A stretch of DNA of 64,000 nt. It comes from Lysobacter sp. TY2-98. Lineage in GTDB: Bacteria > Pseudomonadota > Gammaproteobacteria > Xanthomonadales > Xanthomonadaceae. Location: the NCBI RefSeq assembly GCF_003367355.1, contig NZ_CP031413.1, positions 496,001 to 560,000 of the forward strand. The letters run 5' to 3'. The notes below the pieces were generated by a model, which was not told where the DNA came from, made no database searches, and saw only the letters and a list, made by a program, of their open reading frames with translations. Position 1 is the first letter of the stretch, and every line of letters begins with the position of its first letter. The position numbers and the translations under genes are program-made. This document shows positions 56,933 to 64,000 of the stretch, piece after piece.

Positions 56933-57352
56933 TCAGTCCTGTGCGAGCTGCGCGCGCTTGCGGGCGTCACTGTCGCGAAGTTCGTCGGTCGCCGCATCGA
57001 AGTCGGCCATCTCCCAGACGGGGCGGATTTCCAGGATGCCGCCGTCGGCATGCGGCTTGGGGCAGCGACGCGCCCACTCCAGCGCCTCGTCCATCGCGCG
57101 CACCTGCCACAGCCAGAAGCCTGCGATCAGCTCGTGGGTCTCGGCGAACGGGCCCGCGTGCAGGCGGCGTGCGTCGCCATCGAACGACAGCCGGAAGCCG
57201 AGGGACGACGGCTTCAGGCCTTCCGCGGCCAGCAGCACGCCGGCCTTGATCAGCTCGTCGTTGAAGCGATCCATCGCCTGGATCAGTTCGAGGTTCGGCA
57301 TTTCGCCGGCTTCCGAGGCCCTGCTGGCCTTCACGATCACCATCACGCGCAT
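56933..57352 (-). CDS. YCII-related protein, first gene of ECF42 operon
   Basis: 139 residues from the ATG at 57352 (MRVMVIVKASRASEAG). YCII fold with HAGPFAETHELIAGF (about 72-86), the DGPF motif having Ala for Asp. Ends in a basic helix. Begins the five-gene operon YCII, PhnB-like, VOC, sigma, YCII. Confidence 0.9.
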   Translation of the reverse strand: MRVMVIVKASRASEAGEMPNLELIQAMDRFNDELIKAGVLLAAEGLKPSSLGFRLSFDGDARRLHAGPFAETHELIAGFWLWQVRAMDEALEWARRCPKPHADGGILEIRPVWEMADFDAATDELRDSDARKRAQLAQD

Positions 57353-57466
57353 TGTCGTGTCTCCATTCGACCAGGCGTCATTGCCGGCCTTCATGGAGTA
57401 CGACGAACGAGGAACGTGGATTTCGACATCGCCGCGCCACCGGCCGACGAACGGTTGAAGCGGCCG

Positions 57467-59308
57467 TCAGAACAGCAGGTTGATCATCAGCACGGTGACG
57501 GCCGTATAGATCAGCGTGAGCGGTCCACCGACGCGCCAGAGATCCCGCGGCGTGTATCCGGCGGGGCCGGTGATCATCGGGATGATCGCGTTCGACGGGG
57601 TCAGGAAGTTGTTCGACGCCGCCAGCGCGACGGTGAGCGCGAACGCAGTCGGATTGCCGCCCACCGCCAGCGCGAGGTTGATCGCGAGCGGTACGACGAC
57701 AATGGTGGCACCGACATTGCCGATCGCGATCGAGAACGCGGTCGTGCCGAGCGCGATGAAGATCTGCAGCACCCACGCCGGCAGCCATTCGGGCAGCAGT
57801 GCGATCGTGTGGCCCGCGAGCCATGCCGCCGCGCCGCTCGAGTCCATCGCCCAGCCGAGCGGAATCAGGCAGGCCATCAGGAACACCGTCTTCCAGCTGA
57901 TGGCCGCGTAGGCCTCGTCGATGTCGATGACGCCCGCGATGAGCATGCCGGCGACGCCGGTCATCATCGCGATCGGCACCGGCAGGCGCGACGACAGTGC
58001 GAGCAGCATGGTGATCGCAAAGATCACCAGCGCGGCCTTGAGCTTGTGCGGGCGCGTCTTCGCCTTCGGATAGTCGGTAACGACCACGAGGTCACGCTGC
58101 GCGGTGAGTTGGGGCAGGTCGCTCCACAGGCTGTGCAGCACCAGCATGTCGCCGGAGCGCAGCGGCACGTCACGCACGTCGTCGCGGATCACTTCCTTGT
58201 CGCGATTGATCGCGAGCAGGCTGACACCGTAACGGCGGCGCAGCTGCAGCTCGCCGGCGGTGCGGCCGATGTAGCGCGAGATTGCCGGCACGACCGCTTC
58301 CGAGATGCCCGAACGCGCGGGATTGAACGTGTCGGCGAAGTCATCGAGCCGCGAGCTGACCTTCAGGCCCTTGCGCTGCGCGAAGTCGCTGACCTGCTGC
58401 TCGCTGCCCATCACGCCGAGCACGCTTCCCACCGCGATACGCGAATCGGCCGGCGGCGCGAGGCGGCTTTCCTCGCCGTTCTTGAGCGCGAGCAGCAGCG
58501 GTGCGCCGAGCAGCTTTTCCGCCTCGCCGACGGTGAGGCCGGCGAGCGCGCTATCCGGCGCCACGGTGAGTTCATAGACGTCACCGTTGATGCCATAGGC
58601 ATCGGCGAAATAACTCTGCGTGCGGCCGGGCGTCGCGCCCTTGCCTTCGGCGTCGGGCAGCTTGCGACTGCCGTAGTAGTGGAAGTACGCGATCGACGCC
58701 GCGAGCAGCGCCAGGCCGATCGGCATCGGCGCGAACATCTTCAACGGCTGCAGCGTCGCCGCACCCGATGGCAGGTTCGCGTTCGCCGCGACCAGCAGGT
58801 CGTTGAGCAGGATCAGCGGCGAGTTGCCGACCATGGTCAGACCGCCGCCCATCACGATCGCCGCGGCGATCGGCATCAGGAACTTCGAGAGCGGTAGGCC
58901 CGTACGCGACGACAGGCGCGCGGCGACCGGCATGTACAGCGCCATCACCGACGGGTTCTGCATCAGTGGGGAATTGATGCCGGCCGCCATCGTCGTGAGC
59001 AGCATCAGGCGCTTTTCGTCGCCGTGCGCACGGCGCAGCAGCCACGCGGCGAGGCGATTCACCGCGCCCGTGCGATCCAGGCCCGCGCCGAGGATCATCG
59101 TGCCCATCACGCTGATCACCGCGTTACCGGCGAATCCGTTGAACAGCGATTCGGGATCGACGAGGCCGGTCAGCCCCAGCAGCACCAGCACGACGAGCGC
59201 GACGACGTCGGCGCGGATGCGCTCGAACAGGAACATCACCATGGTGAAGGCGGCGATCGCCAGCACCACGACCATGTCCTGCGTCAGCGGGAGTGCGGTG
59301 TCGTCCAT
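57467..59308 (-). CDS. SLC13/DASS-type permease with two TrkA-C domains
   Basis: 613 residues, ATG at 59308. Hydrophobic blocks at about 8-200 and 420-612 with two hairpin-type motifs (NSPLMQNPSVMAL, then SNNFLTPSNAIIPM), flanking a cytoplasmic region (about 220-400) with two TrkA-C/RCK-C modules (LTVGEAEKLLGAPLL, LRSGDMLVLHS). The family moves sulfate, dicarboxylates or other anions with sodium; substrate not deducible. Stands alone. Confidence 0.9.
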   Translation of the reverse strand: MDDTALPLTQDMVVVLAIAAFTMVMFLFERIRADVVALVVLVLLGLTGLVDPESLFNGFAGNAVISVMGTMILGAGLDRTGAVNRLAAWLLRRAHGDEKRLMLLTTMAAGINSPLMQNPSVMALYMPVAARLSSRTGLPLSKFLMPIAAAIVMGGGLTMVGNSPLILLNDLLVAANANLPSGAATLQPLKMFAPMPIGLALLAASIAYFHYYGSRKLPDAEGKGATPGRTQSYFADAYGINGDVYELTVAPDSALAGLTVGEAEKLLGAPLLLALKNGEESRLAPPADSRIAVGSVLGVMGSEQQVSDFAQRKGLKVSSRLDDFADTFNPARSGISEAVVPAISRYIGRTAGELQLRRRYGVSLLAINRDKEVIRDDVRDVPLRSGDMLVLHSLWSDLPQLTAQRDLVVVTDYPKAKTRPHKLKAALVIFAITMLLALSSRLPVPIAMMTGVAGMLIAGVIDIDEAYAAISWKTVFLMACLIPLGWAMDSSGAAAWLAGHTIALLPEWLPAWVLQIFIALGTTAFSIAIGNVGATIVVVPLAINLALAVGGNPTAFALTVALAASNNFLTPSNAIIPMITGPAGYTPRDLWRVGGPLTLIYTAVTVLMINLLF

Positions 59309-59376
59309 CGCTCAGCCGACTCGCGAAGACGCGCGATACGCGCGGGTGGCGAGAGGGGCGAGGGCGACCGTCGCTG

Positions 59377-60099
59377 TCATCCGATGCGGTTGTACACGAG
59401 GTCCCAGACGCCGTGGCCGAGCTTCAGGCCGCGTTTCTCGAAATGCGTCTCCGGTCGCCATTCGGGCCGCGGCACATGGCCGCGCGCACCGGCGCTGTTC
59501 GCAAGGCCGGGCGTCGCGTCCAGCACGTCCCACATGTGCTCGGCATAGCCTTCCCAGTCGGTCGCGAGATGCAGCAGGCCGCCCGGCGCCAGCTTGCGTA
59601 CGAGCAGTTGCGCGAATGCGGGCTGCACGATGCGGCGCTTGTGATGCTTCTTCTTGTGCCACGGGTCCGCGAAGTAGATGCGGACTTCCTGCAGCGCGCC
59701 GTCGGCGATCTCGTTTTCGAGCACTTCGACGGCGTCGTGGTGGTAGACGCGCACGTTGTTGGTGCCGTCGGCGGCCAGCGCATTGAGAAACCGGCCGACG
59801 CCGGGCGCATGCACCTCGATGCCGATGTAGTCGCGCGCCGGATCGTTCGCCGACGCGAAACGCAGGGCCTCGCCGTTGCCGAAGCCGATTTCCATGACGC
59901 GCGGCGCGCCGCGCCCGAACGCGGCGTCGAGATCCTTGTGCGCGCCGGTGTAATCGAGACCGTAACGCGGCCACAACTGGTCAAAGGCACGCTGCTGCGC
60001 ATCGCTGAAGCGCCCCTGCCGCAGCACGAAACTGCGGATGCGGCGGTTGCCTTCCTCGACGGTGAACGGCTTCGCGTGCGGCGCGTGCGGCTCGGTCAT
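59377..60099 (-). CDS. trmB: tRNA (guanine-N7-)-methyltransferase TrmB
   Basis: 240 residues, ATG at 60099. SAM-binding [12 protein letters not shown] (68-79), [14 protein letters not shown], and the substrate loop [19 protein letters not shown] with conserved Asp-Pro-Trp. C-terminal [17 protein letters not shown]. Methylates G46 of tRNA. One base overlaps thiG. Confidence 0.96.
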   Translation of the reverse strand: MTEPHAPHAKPFTVEEGNRRIRSFVLRQGRFSDAQQRAFDQLWPRYGLDYTGAHKDLDAAFGRGAPRVMEIGFGNGEALRFASANDPARDYIGIEVHAPGVGRFLNALAADGTNNVRVYHHDAVEVLENEIADGALQEVRIYFADPWHKKKHHKRRIVQPAFAQLLVRKLAPGGLLHLATDWEGYAEHMWDVLDATPGLANSAGARGHVPRPEWRPETHFEKRGLKLGHGVWDLVYNRIG

Positions 60100-60893
60100 C
60101 AGCCGATCAGCCCGTCCACCGGCGACGACGCACTCGCGAAACGCTTGCGCGGAATGCGGCCCGCCTTGAATGCGGCGCGGCCGGCTTCGACGGCGAGCTT
60201 CATCGCATGCGCCATCAGCACCGGATCCTTCGCGCCGGCGATCGCGGTGTTCATCAGCACGCCGTCGCAGCCGAGCTCCATCGCGATGCTTGCATCCGAC
60301 GCGGTACCGACACCTGCGTCGACGATGATCGGCACCTTCGCCTGCTCGATGATCTCGATCAGGTTGTAGCGGTTCTGGATGCCGAGGCCCGAACCGATCG
60401 GCGCCGCCAACGGCATCACTGCCACGCAGCCGATCTCTTCAAGGCGCTTGCAGAGGATGGGATCGTCGGAGGTGTAGACCATCACGTCGAAACCGTCGCG
60501 CACCAGCGTTTCGGCGGCGGCGAGCGTCTGCACGACATCGGGATAGAGCGTGCGCTGGTCGCCGAGCACTTCGAGCTTGACCAGCTTGTGACCGTCCAGC
60601 AATTCGCGCGCGAGGCGACAGGTGCGCACGGCGTCGTCGGCGGTGTAGCAGCCGGCGGTGTTGGGCAGGATCGTGAAGCGGTCGGGCGGCAGCACGTCGA
60701 GCAGGTTCGGCTCGCCCGGGTTCTGCCCGATGTTGGTGCGGCGGATCGCGACGGTGACGATCTCCGCGCCGGCGGCTTCGGTGGCGACGCGGGTCTGCTC
60801 GAGGTCGGCGAACTTGCCGGTGCCGGTGAGGAGGCGGGACGAATAGGTGACACCCGCGATGACGAGCGGGTCGGTCGAGGCGAAATCGGTCAT
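60099..60893 (-). CDS. thiG: Thiazole synthase ThiG
   Basis: 264 residues, ATG at 60893. TIM barrel; Schiff-base Lys106 in [22 protein letters not shown] (78-89), and [36 protein letters not shown] phosphate-binding end (in parts). Makes the thiazole phosphate of thiamine with ThiS-thiocarboxylate. Downstream of thiS. Confidence 0.97.
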   Translation of the reverse strand: MTDFASTDPLVIAGVTYSSRLLTGTGKFADLEQTRVATEAAGAEIVTVAIRRTNIGQNPGEPNLLDVLPPDRFTILPNTAGCYTADDAVRTCRLARELLDGHKLVKLEVLGDQRTLYPDVVQTLAAAETLVRDGFDVMVYTSDDPILCKRLEEIGCVAVMPLAAPIGSGLGIQNRYNLIEIIEQAKVPIIVDAGVGTASDASIAMELGCDGVLMNTAIAGAKDPVLMAHAMKLAVEAGRAAFKAGRIPRKRFASASSPVDGLIG

Positions 60894-60922
60894 GGCGCGA
60901 TTATCGCATCGTCACGGCGGGC

Positions 60923-61135
60923 TCAGCCCCCACCGAGCGCGTGCACGATCTCGACGCGGTCGCCGTCGTGCAGCGCATGACCCGCATGCCGGCTGCGTGG
61001 CACGATCTCGCCGTTGATCTCGACGGCGACGCGTCGCTCGCCCAGGCCTTCGAGGTCGAGCAGGCCGCGGAGGTCGGTGGCCGCGGGGACGTGGCGGGTC
61101 TCGCCATTGAGCTGGAGGGTAAGGCTGGAGTCCAT
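60923..61135 (-). CDS. thiS: Sulfur carrier protein ThiS
   Basis: 70 residues from the ATG at 61135 ([15 protein letters not shown]). Ubiquitin-like, with [14 protein letters not shown] and [14 protein letters not shown]; the C-terminal Gly-Gly is the thiocarboxylation site (here GGG). The much longer open frame upstream is antisense to the esterase gene. 29 bp upstream of thiG. Confidence 0.94.
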   Translation of the reverse strand: MDSSLTLQLNGETRHVPAATDLRGLLDLEGLGERRVAVEINGEIVPRSRHAGHALHDGDRVEIVHALGGG

Positions 61136-61291
61136 GCGCGCATTGTCGCCGCGCGCCCGGTGAGGCGCACCCCCGCCGCCGCTCGTCCGGCATGCCCGAC
61201 GGCGCTTGCGTAACGGGATGTTCACGTGATTGGATGCCGGCCATCCGCCCGCGTACGCCGGCGGTTTCCCAACGTTTTCAAGGACGCAACG

Positions 61292-63184
61292 ATGAAACCT
61301 GTCCGTACCGCGCTGGCCGCCGCCCTCGCGCTCGCCGCGATGCCCGCCTTCGCGCAGACCTATTCGCAGACCATCTTCTTCGGCGACTCGCTGACCGACA
61401 CCGGCGCGTTCCGTCCGGCGCTCGTTGCGCAGGCCGGCCCCTCGGCCGCGATCGCCGGTCGCTTCACGACCAACCCGGCGCTGATCTGGTCCGAGTACCT
61501 CGCCGACTTCTACGGCACCTCGGCGAATCCGTATTACCAGTACGGGCTGCCGAATACCTCGACGGCGCTGACCACGAACGCCAGCGGTACCGACTTCGCC
61601 ATCGGCGGCGCGCGTGTCGCGACCGACACGCCGAACCCGTTCGCTCCGACCGCGCCGCCGGCGATCGCGCCGCGTGTCGCCTCGCTGCAGACGCAGGTCA
61701 ACACCTACCTCGCCAATAACGGCGGCCGCGCGGATCCGAATGCACTGTTCACCGTGTGGGGCGGTGCGAACGACATCTTCGGCGCCGTGGGCACGCCCGC
61801 GACCGCGGCCGCGACGACGACCGCCGCCGCGAACGCGCAGGTCGCGATCGTCAACCAGCTCAGCAATGCCGGCGCGCGCTACATCCTCGTGGCCACCGTG
61901 CCGGACATCGGCGCCACGCCGTCGTTCCGCGCGCAGGGCGCCGCAGCGCAGGGCAATGGCACCGCGCTGTCGAACCTCTACAACACGACGCTGTTCAACG
62001 GTCTCGCCTCGGGCAACGCGAACGTCATCCCGCTCGACACGTTCCACCTGTTGAGCGAAGTGATCGCCAACCCGGCGCAGTTCGGCATCACCAACACGAC
62101 GGGCACGGCGTGCCAGCCGCAGATCACCGCGCAGTCGCTGACCTGCAACCCGACGACCTACGTCAACGTCAACGCGCCGTACACCTACCTGTTCGCCGAC
62201 GGCGTGCATCCGTCGCTGGCCGGCCACCAGATCATGGGCAACTACGCGGTCTCGATCCTCGAGGCGCCGCGCCAGATCCAGCTGCTCACGCACACCACGT
62301 CGGTCATCAACCGGTCGCGCGCCGAGATCGTCGGTGGCGAGGCGATGGCGCGTTCGATGGTCGAGGGCGACGCGATGCACTGGTGGGTCAACGCCCGCGG
62401 TGACTTCCAGCGCTATGGCAAGGGCGATGTGTACGACGGTCAGGGCCCGTCGCTGACCGGCGGCGTGGACTGGAAGTCGGGCAACCTCGTGTACGGCGCG
62501 TTCGGCGGCTTCGGTCGCTCGTCATTCGATTGGGGCCAGCGCGGCGGCGAGTTCGACCAGCACGACGCGACCCTCGGCGGCTACGTCGCCTGGCACAGCG
62601 GCGCGGCCTGGGTCGACGGCCAGCTGAGCTACACCCGCACCAACTACGACACCGACCGCCACGTGCAGCTTGGCGTCGCCGAGCGCATCCACCGCGGCGG
62701 CACGAACGGCAACACGCTGACGATCGGCGCCGAGGGCGGCTGGGAGTTCGGTACCGGCGCGTTCAAGCACGGTCCGGTGGTCGGCGTGCTCTCGCAGCAC
62801 ATCGACATCGATGGCTTCGCGGAAGACCAGCCCAAGCTGTCGACCTCGCTGGCGTATCCCGACCAGTCGTTCGACTCGCTGATCGGCAAGCTGGGCTGGC
62901 AGGCGCACTACGACGGCGGCGCAGTGACGCCGTACGCCCGTCTGACCGTGGACAAGGAATTCGAGGATCAGCCGGAGCAGGCGTTCGCGCGCTCGCAGTC
63001 GCTGGGCACCACGGGTGACTACGCGGTCCCGGGCGTCGAGCTCGACGACACCTACTCGACGCTGACCTTCGGCGTGCGCACCAAGATGTTCGGCCTCGAC
63101 ACCAACGTCGGTAGCAGCCTCACCGCGATGCAGAAGGGCGGCAACGACGCCTCGGTGTTCCTGACCGTCGGCGGCGGGTTCTGA
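61292..63184 (+). CDS. GDSL esterase autotransporter (EstA-like)
   Basis: 630 residues from the ATG at 61292, with AAGGACGCAACG upstream. Signal peptide [20 protein letters not shown]. Passenger GDSL-type hydrolase: [12 protein letters not shown] (Ser33), GGANDIF (Asn block) and [11 protein letters not shown] (Asp/His). C-terminal autotransporter beta-barrel from about residue 350 to 630, ending in VFLTVGGGF with terminal Phe. Anchored on the outer membrane; cleaves lipids or esters, linked to motility and rhamnolipids in Pseudomonas EstA. Confidence 0.95.
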   Translation: MKPVRTALAAALALAAMPAFAQTYSQTIFFGDSLTDTGAFRPALVAQAGPSAAIAGRFTTNPALIWSEYLADFYGTSANPYYQYGLPNTSTALTTNASGTDFAIGGARVATDTPNPFAPTAPPAIAPRVASLQTQVNTYLANNGGRADPNALFTVWGGANDIFGAVGTPATAAATTTAAANAQVAIVNQLSNAGARYILVATVPDIGATPSFRAQGAAAQGNGTALSNLYNTTLFNGLASGNANVIPLDTFHLLSEVIANPAQFGITNTTGTACQPQITAQSLTCNPTTYVNVNAPYTYLFADGVHPSLAGHQIMGNYAVSILEAPRQIQLLTHTTSVINRSRAEIVGGEAMARSMVEGDAMHWWVNARGDFQRYGKGDVYDGQGPSLTGGVDWKSGNLVYGAFGGFGRSSFDWGQRGGEFDQHDATLGGYVAWHSGAAWVDGQLSYTRTNYDTDRHVQLGVAERIHRGGTNGNTLTIGAEGGWEFGTGAFKHGPVVGVLSQHIDIDGFAEDQPKLSTSLAYPDQSFDSLIGKLGWQAHYDGGAVTPYARLTVDKEFEDQPEQAFARSQSLGTTGDYAVPGVELDDTYSTLTFGVRTKMFGLDTNVGSSLTAMQKGGNDASVFLTVGGGF

Positions 63185-63240
63185 TCGACCGGCCGCGCGC
63201 GTTGCCAAGCGGCGCGCGCGCGGCCTAGACTCTGCCCGCC

Positions 63241-63314
63241 GCGGGTGTAGTTCAATGGTAGAACTGCAGCTTCCCAAGCTGCTAGCGTGGGTTCGATTCC
63301 CATCACCCGCTCCA
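63241..63314 (+). tRNA. tRNA-Gly (CCC anticodon)
   Basis: 74 nt. Acceptor gcgggtg/cacccgc, D-arm ttcaatggtagaa, anticodon stem gcagc/gctgc with loop ttcccaa (anticodon CCC), T-arm with gttcgattc, and an encoded CCA end. Confidence 0.97.
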
Positions 63315-63322
63315 CATTTTCG

Positions 63323-63357
63323 AAACGGCGACCCGTCACACTGGTCGCCGTTTTCTT
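63323..63357 (+). terminator. Rho-independent terminator after tRNA-Gly
   Basis: Stem aaacggcgacc/ggtcgccgttt, nine-base loop, followed by tcttttg. Confidence 0.9.
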
Positions 63358-63375
63358 TTGCGCCAGGGGAATCCA

Positions 63376-63837
63376 TTGGACACCGCGTCGTCCCGTATCG
63401 TGGTCGGCTGGCGTGAGCGCGTGGCGTTGCCGGATCTCGGCCTCGCCGCACTCCGCGCGAAGATCGACACGGGCGCGCGCACGTCCGCGCTCCACGTCGA
63501 CGCGCAGTGGCGGTTCGAGCAGGATGGCGTCCCGTGGGTCGGCTTCCGCATCAGCCCCGGCGGACGTCAGGTCGTCGAGCTCGCTGCACCCGTGCACGAC
63601 GAGCGTACCGTGGTGGACTCCGGCGGCCACCGCACCACGCGCATCTTCCTGCGCACCCGCATGCGGCTCGCGGGCGTCGACTGCGACGTCGAGGTCAACC
63701 TCGCTCACCGTCACGGCATGCGGTTTCCGATGCTCGTCGGCCGGACCGCGCTCTCCGGAATTTTTACGGTCGATCCTTCACGATCCTTCCTGCACGGCCG
63801 CGCTCCGCGACGGTCCAAACTGCCGACGCCCCCATGA
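63376..63837 (+). CDS. RimB/ATP-dependent zinc protease-like domain protein
   Basis: 153 residues from a TTG at 63376 with AGGGGAA at ideal spacing; an earlier TTG lies at 63358. The family (PF05618-type) shows aspartic-protease-like features: [17 protein letters not shown] (Asp-Thr-Gly at about 30-32) and VLVGRTAL near the end. Relatives trim or remove polyglutamate tails added by RimK, and the next gene is rimK-like, with a 4-bp overlap (ATGA). Confidence 0.88.
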   Translation: MDTASSRIVVGWRERVALPDLGLAALRAKIDTGARTSALHVDAQWRFEQDGVPWVGFRISPGGRQVVELAAPVHDERTVVDSGGHRTTRIFLRTRMRLAGVDCDVEVNLAHRHGMRFPMLVGRTALSGIFTVDPSRSFLHGRAPRRSKLPTPP

Positions 63838-64000
63838 AACTCGCGATCCTCTCGCGCAACAGCTCGTTGTACTCCACGCGCCGGCTCGTCGAAGCCGCAC
63901 GCGAAGAAGGCCACACGGTCCGCGTGCTCGATCCGCTGCGCTGCTACATGCGCATCGCGTCGGAAGGCTTCGCCATGCACTACAAGGGCAAGCCGCTGAC
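63834..64000 (+). CDS. rimK: RimK-type ATP-grasp ligase (partial)
   Basis: First 55 residues from the ATG at 63834: [22 protein letters not shown], with [10 protein letters not shown] and [14 protein letters not shown], typical of RimK, which adds glutamates to ribosomal protein S6. Truncated by the window end. Confidence 0.93.
   Translation, partial: MKLAILSRNSSLYSTRRLVEAAREEGHTVRVLDPLRCYMRIASEGFAMHYKGKPL

Noticed and set aside
57050..58897. A 615-codon plus-strand frame
   Set aside because: Antisense to the SLC13-type permease; Arg/Asp/His-rich shadow.
60923..62380. A 485-codon minus-strand frame over thiS and the esterase
   Set aside because: Antisense to the esterase; only the last 71 codons (thiS) are real.

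Overview
The window is a high-GC gammaproteobacterial chromosome segment, most likely from the Xanthomonadaceae/Lysobacteraceae (Lysobacter-Luteimonas-Pseudoxanthomonas range). This placement rests on the Xanthomonas-type attC sequence, the FleQ/RpoN2-centred flagellar cluster with a GGDEF-EAL-REC regulator, and the Xanthomonad-style long inverted repeat. It is an inference, because no rRNA or other marker is present.

Left third (1-22,345): a chromosomal integron. It holds 45 complete cassettes plus one cut by the window edge, each carrying a ~60 bp attC. Numbering here runs from the attI end, so cassette 1 is at 21,875-22,281 and cassette 45 at about 184-528. All attCs point the same way (minus strand). 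36 cassettes carry one minus-strand ORF (one of them broken), one carries a plus-strand ORF, and eight have no convincing ORF. Most products are small and unknown. About half have a signal peptide, lipobox or membrane helices. Recognisable ones are a GNAT acetyltransferase, a CPBP protease, an ICMT-like methyltransferase, an alpha/beta hydrolase, a pentapeptide-repeat protein, a DUF3800-like protein and a lipoprotein carrying an Hsp70 substrate-binding-like domain. The attI junction lies at 22,281/22,282. The integrase gene intI follows, divergent from the cassettes, with every catalytic residue present.

Middle (24,007-50,932): flagellar and chemotaxis genes, nearly all on the minus strand: fleQ, a single-domain response regulator, rpoN2, a LuxR-type regulator, a PilZ-like gene, fliT, fliS, fliD, flaG, fliC, ycgR, flgL, flgK, flgJ, flgI, flgH, flgG, flgF, flgE, flgD, flgC, flgB and cheV. 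On the plus strand are flgA, flgM, flgN and a histidine kinase. A degenerate GGDEF-EAL-REC protein closes the block. Sigma-54 motifs precede rpoN2, flgJ, flgF, flgB and flgA, and sigma-28 motifs precede fliD, fliC, cheV and flgM. This fits the FleQ/RpoN then FliA hierarchy. A ~640 bp imperfect inverted repeat separates flgB from cheV.

Right (50,991-64,000): housekeeping and accessory genes. These are an M28 peptidase, mscL, a fumarylacetoacetate-hydrolase-family enzyme, a Rieske protein, an ECF42-type sigma factor operon with two DGPF/YCII and two VOC proteins, an SLC13-type permease, trmB, thiG, thiS, a GDSL autotransporter esterase, tRNA-Gly(CCC), and the start of a rimK-type locus.

The most notable structural result is in the integron. 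Each cassette's 5' end is the reverse complement of the sequence around its own attC R'' site, usually over 10-13 nt rather than the 7 nt core. In ORF-bearing cassettes this pairs the start-codon/RBS region with the end of the ORF. The attC itself also encodes either the stop codon or a fixed 13-residue tail for many cassette proteins.
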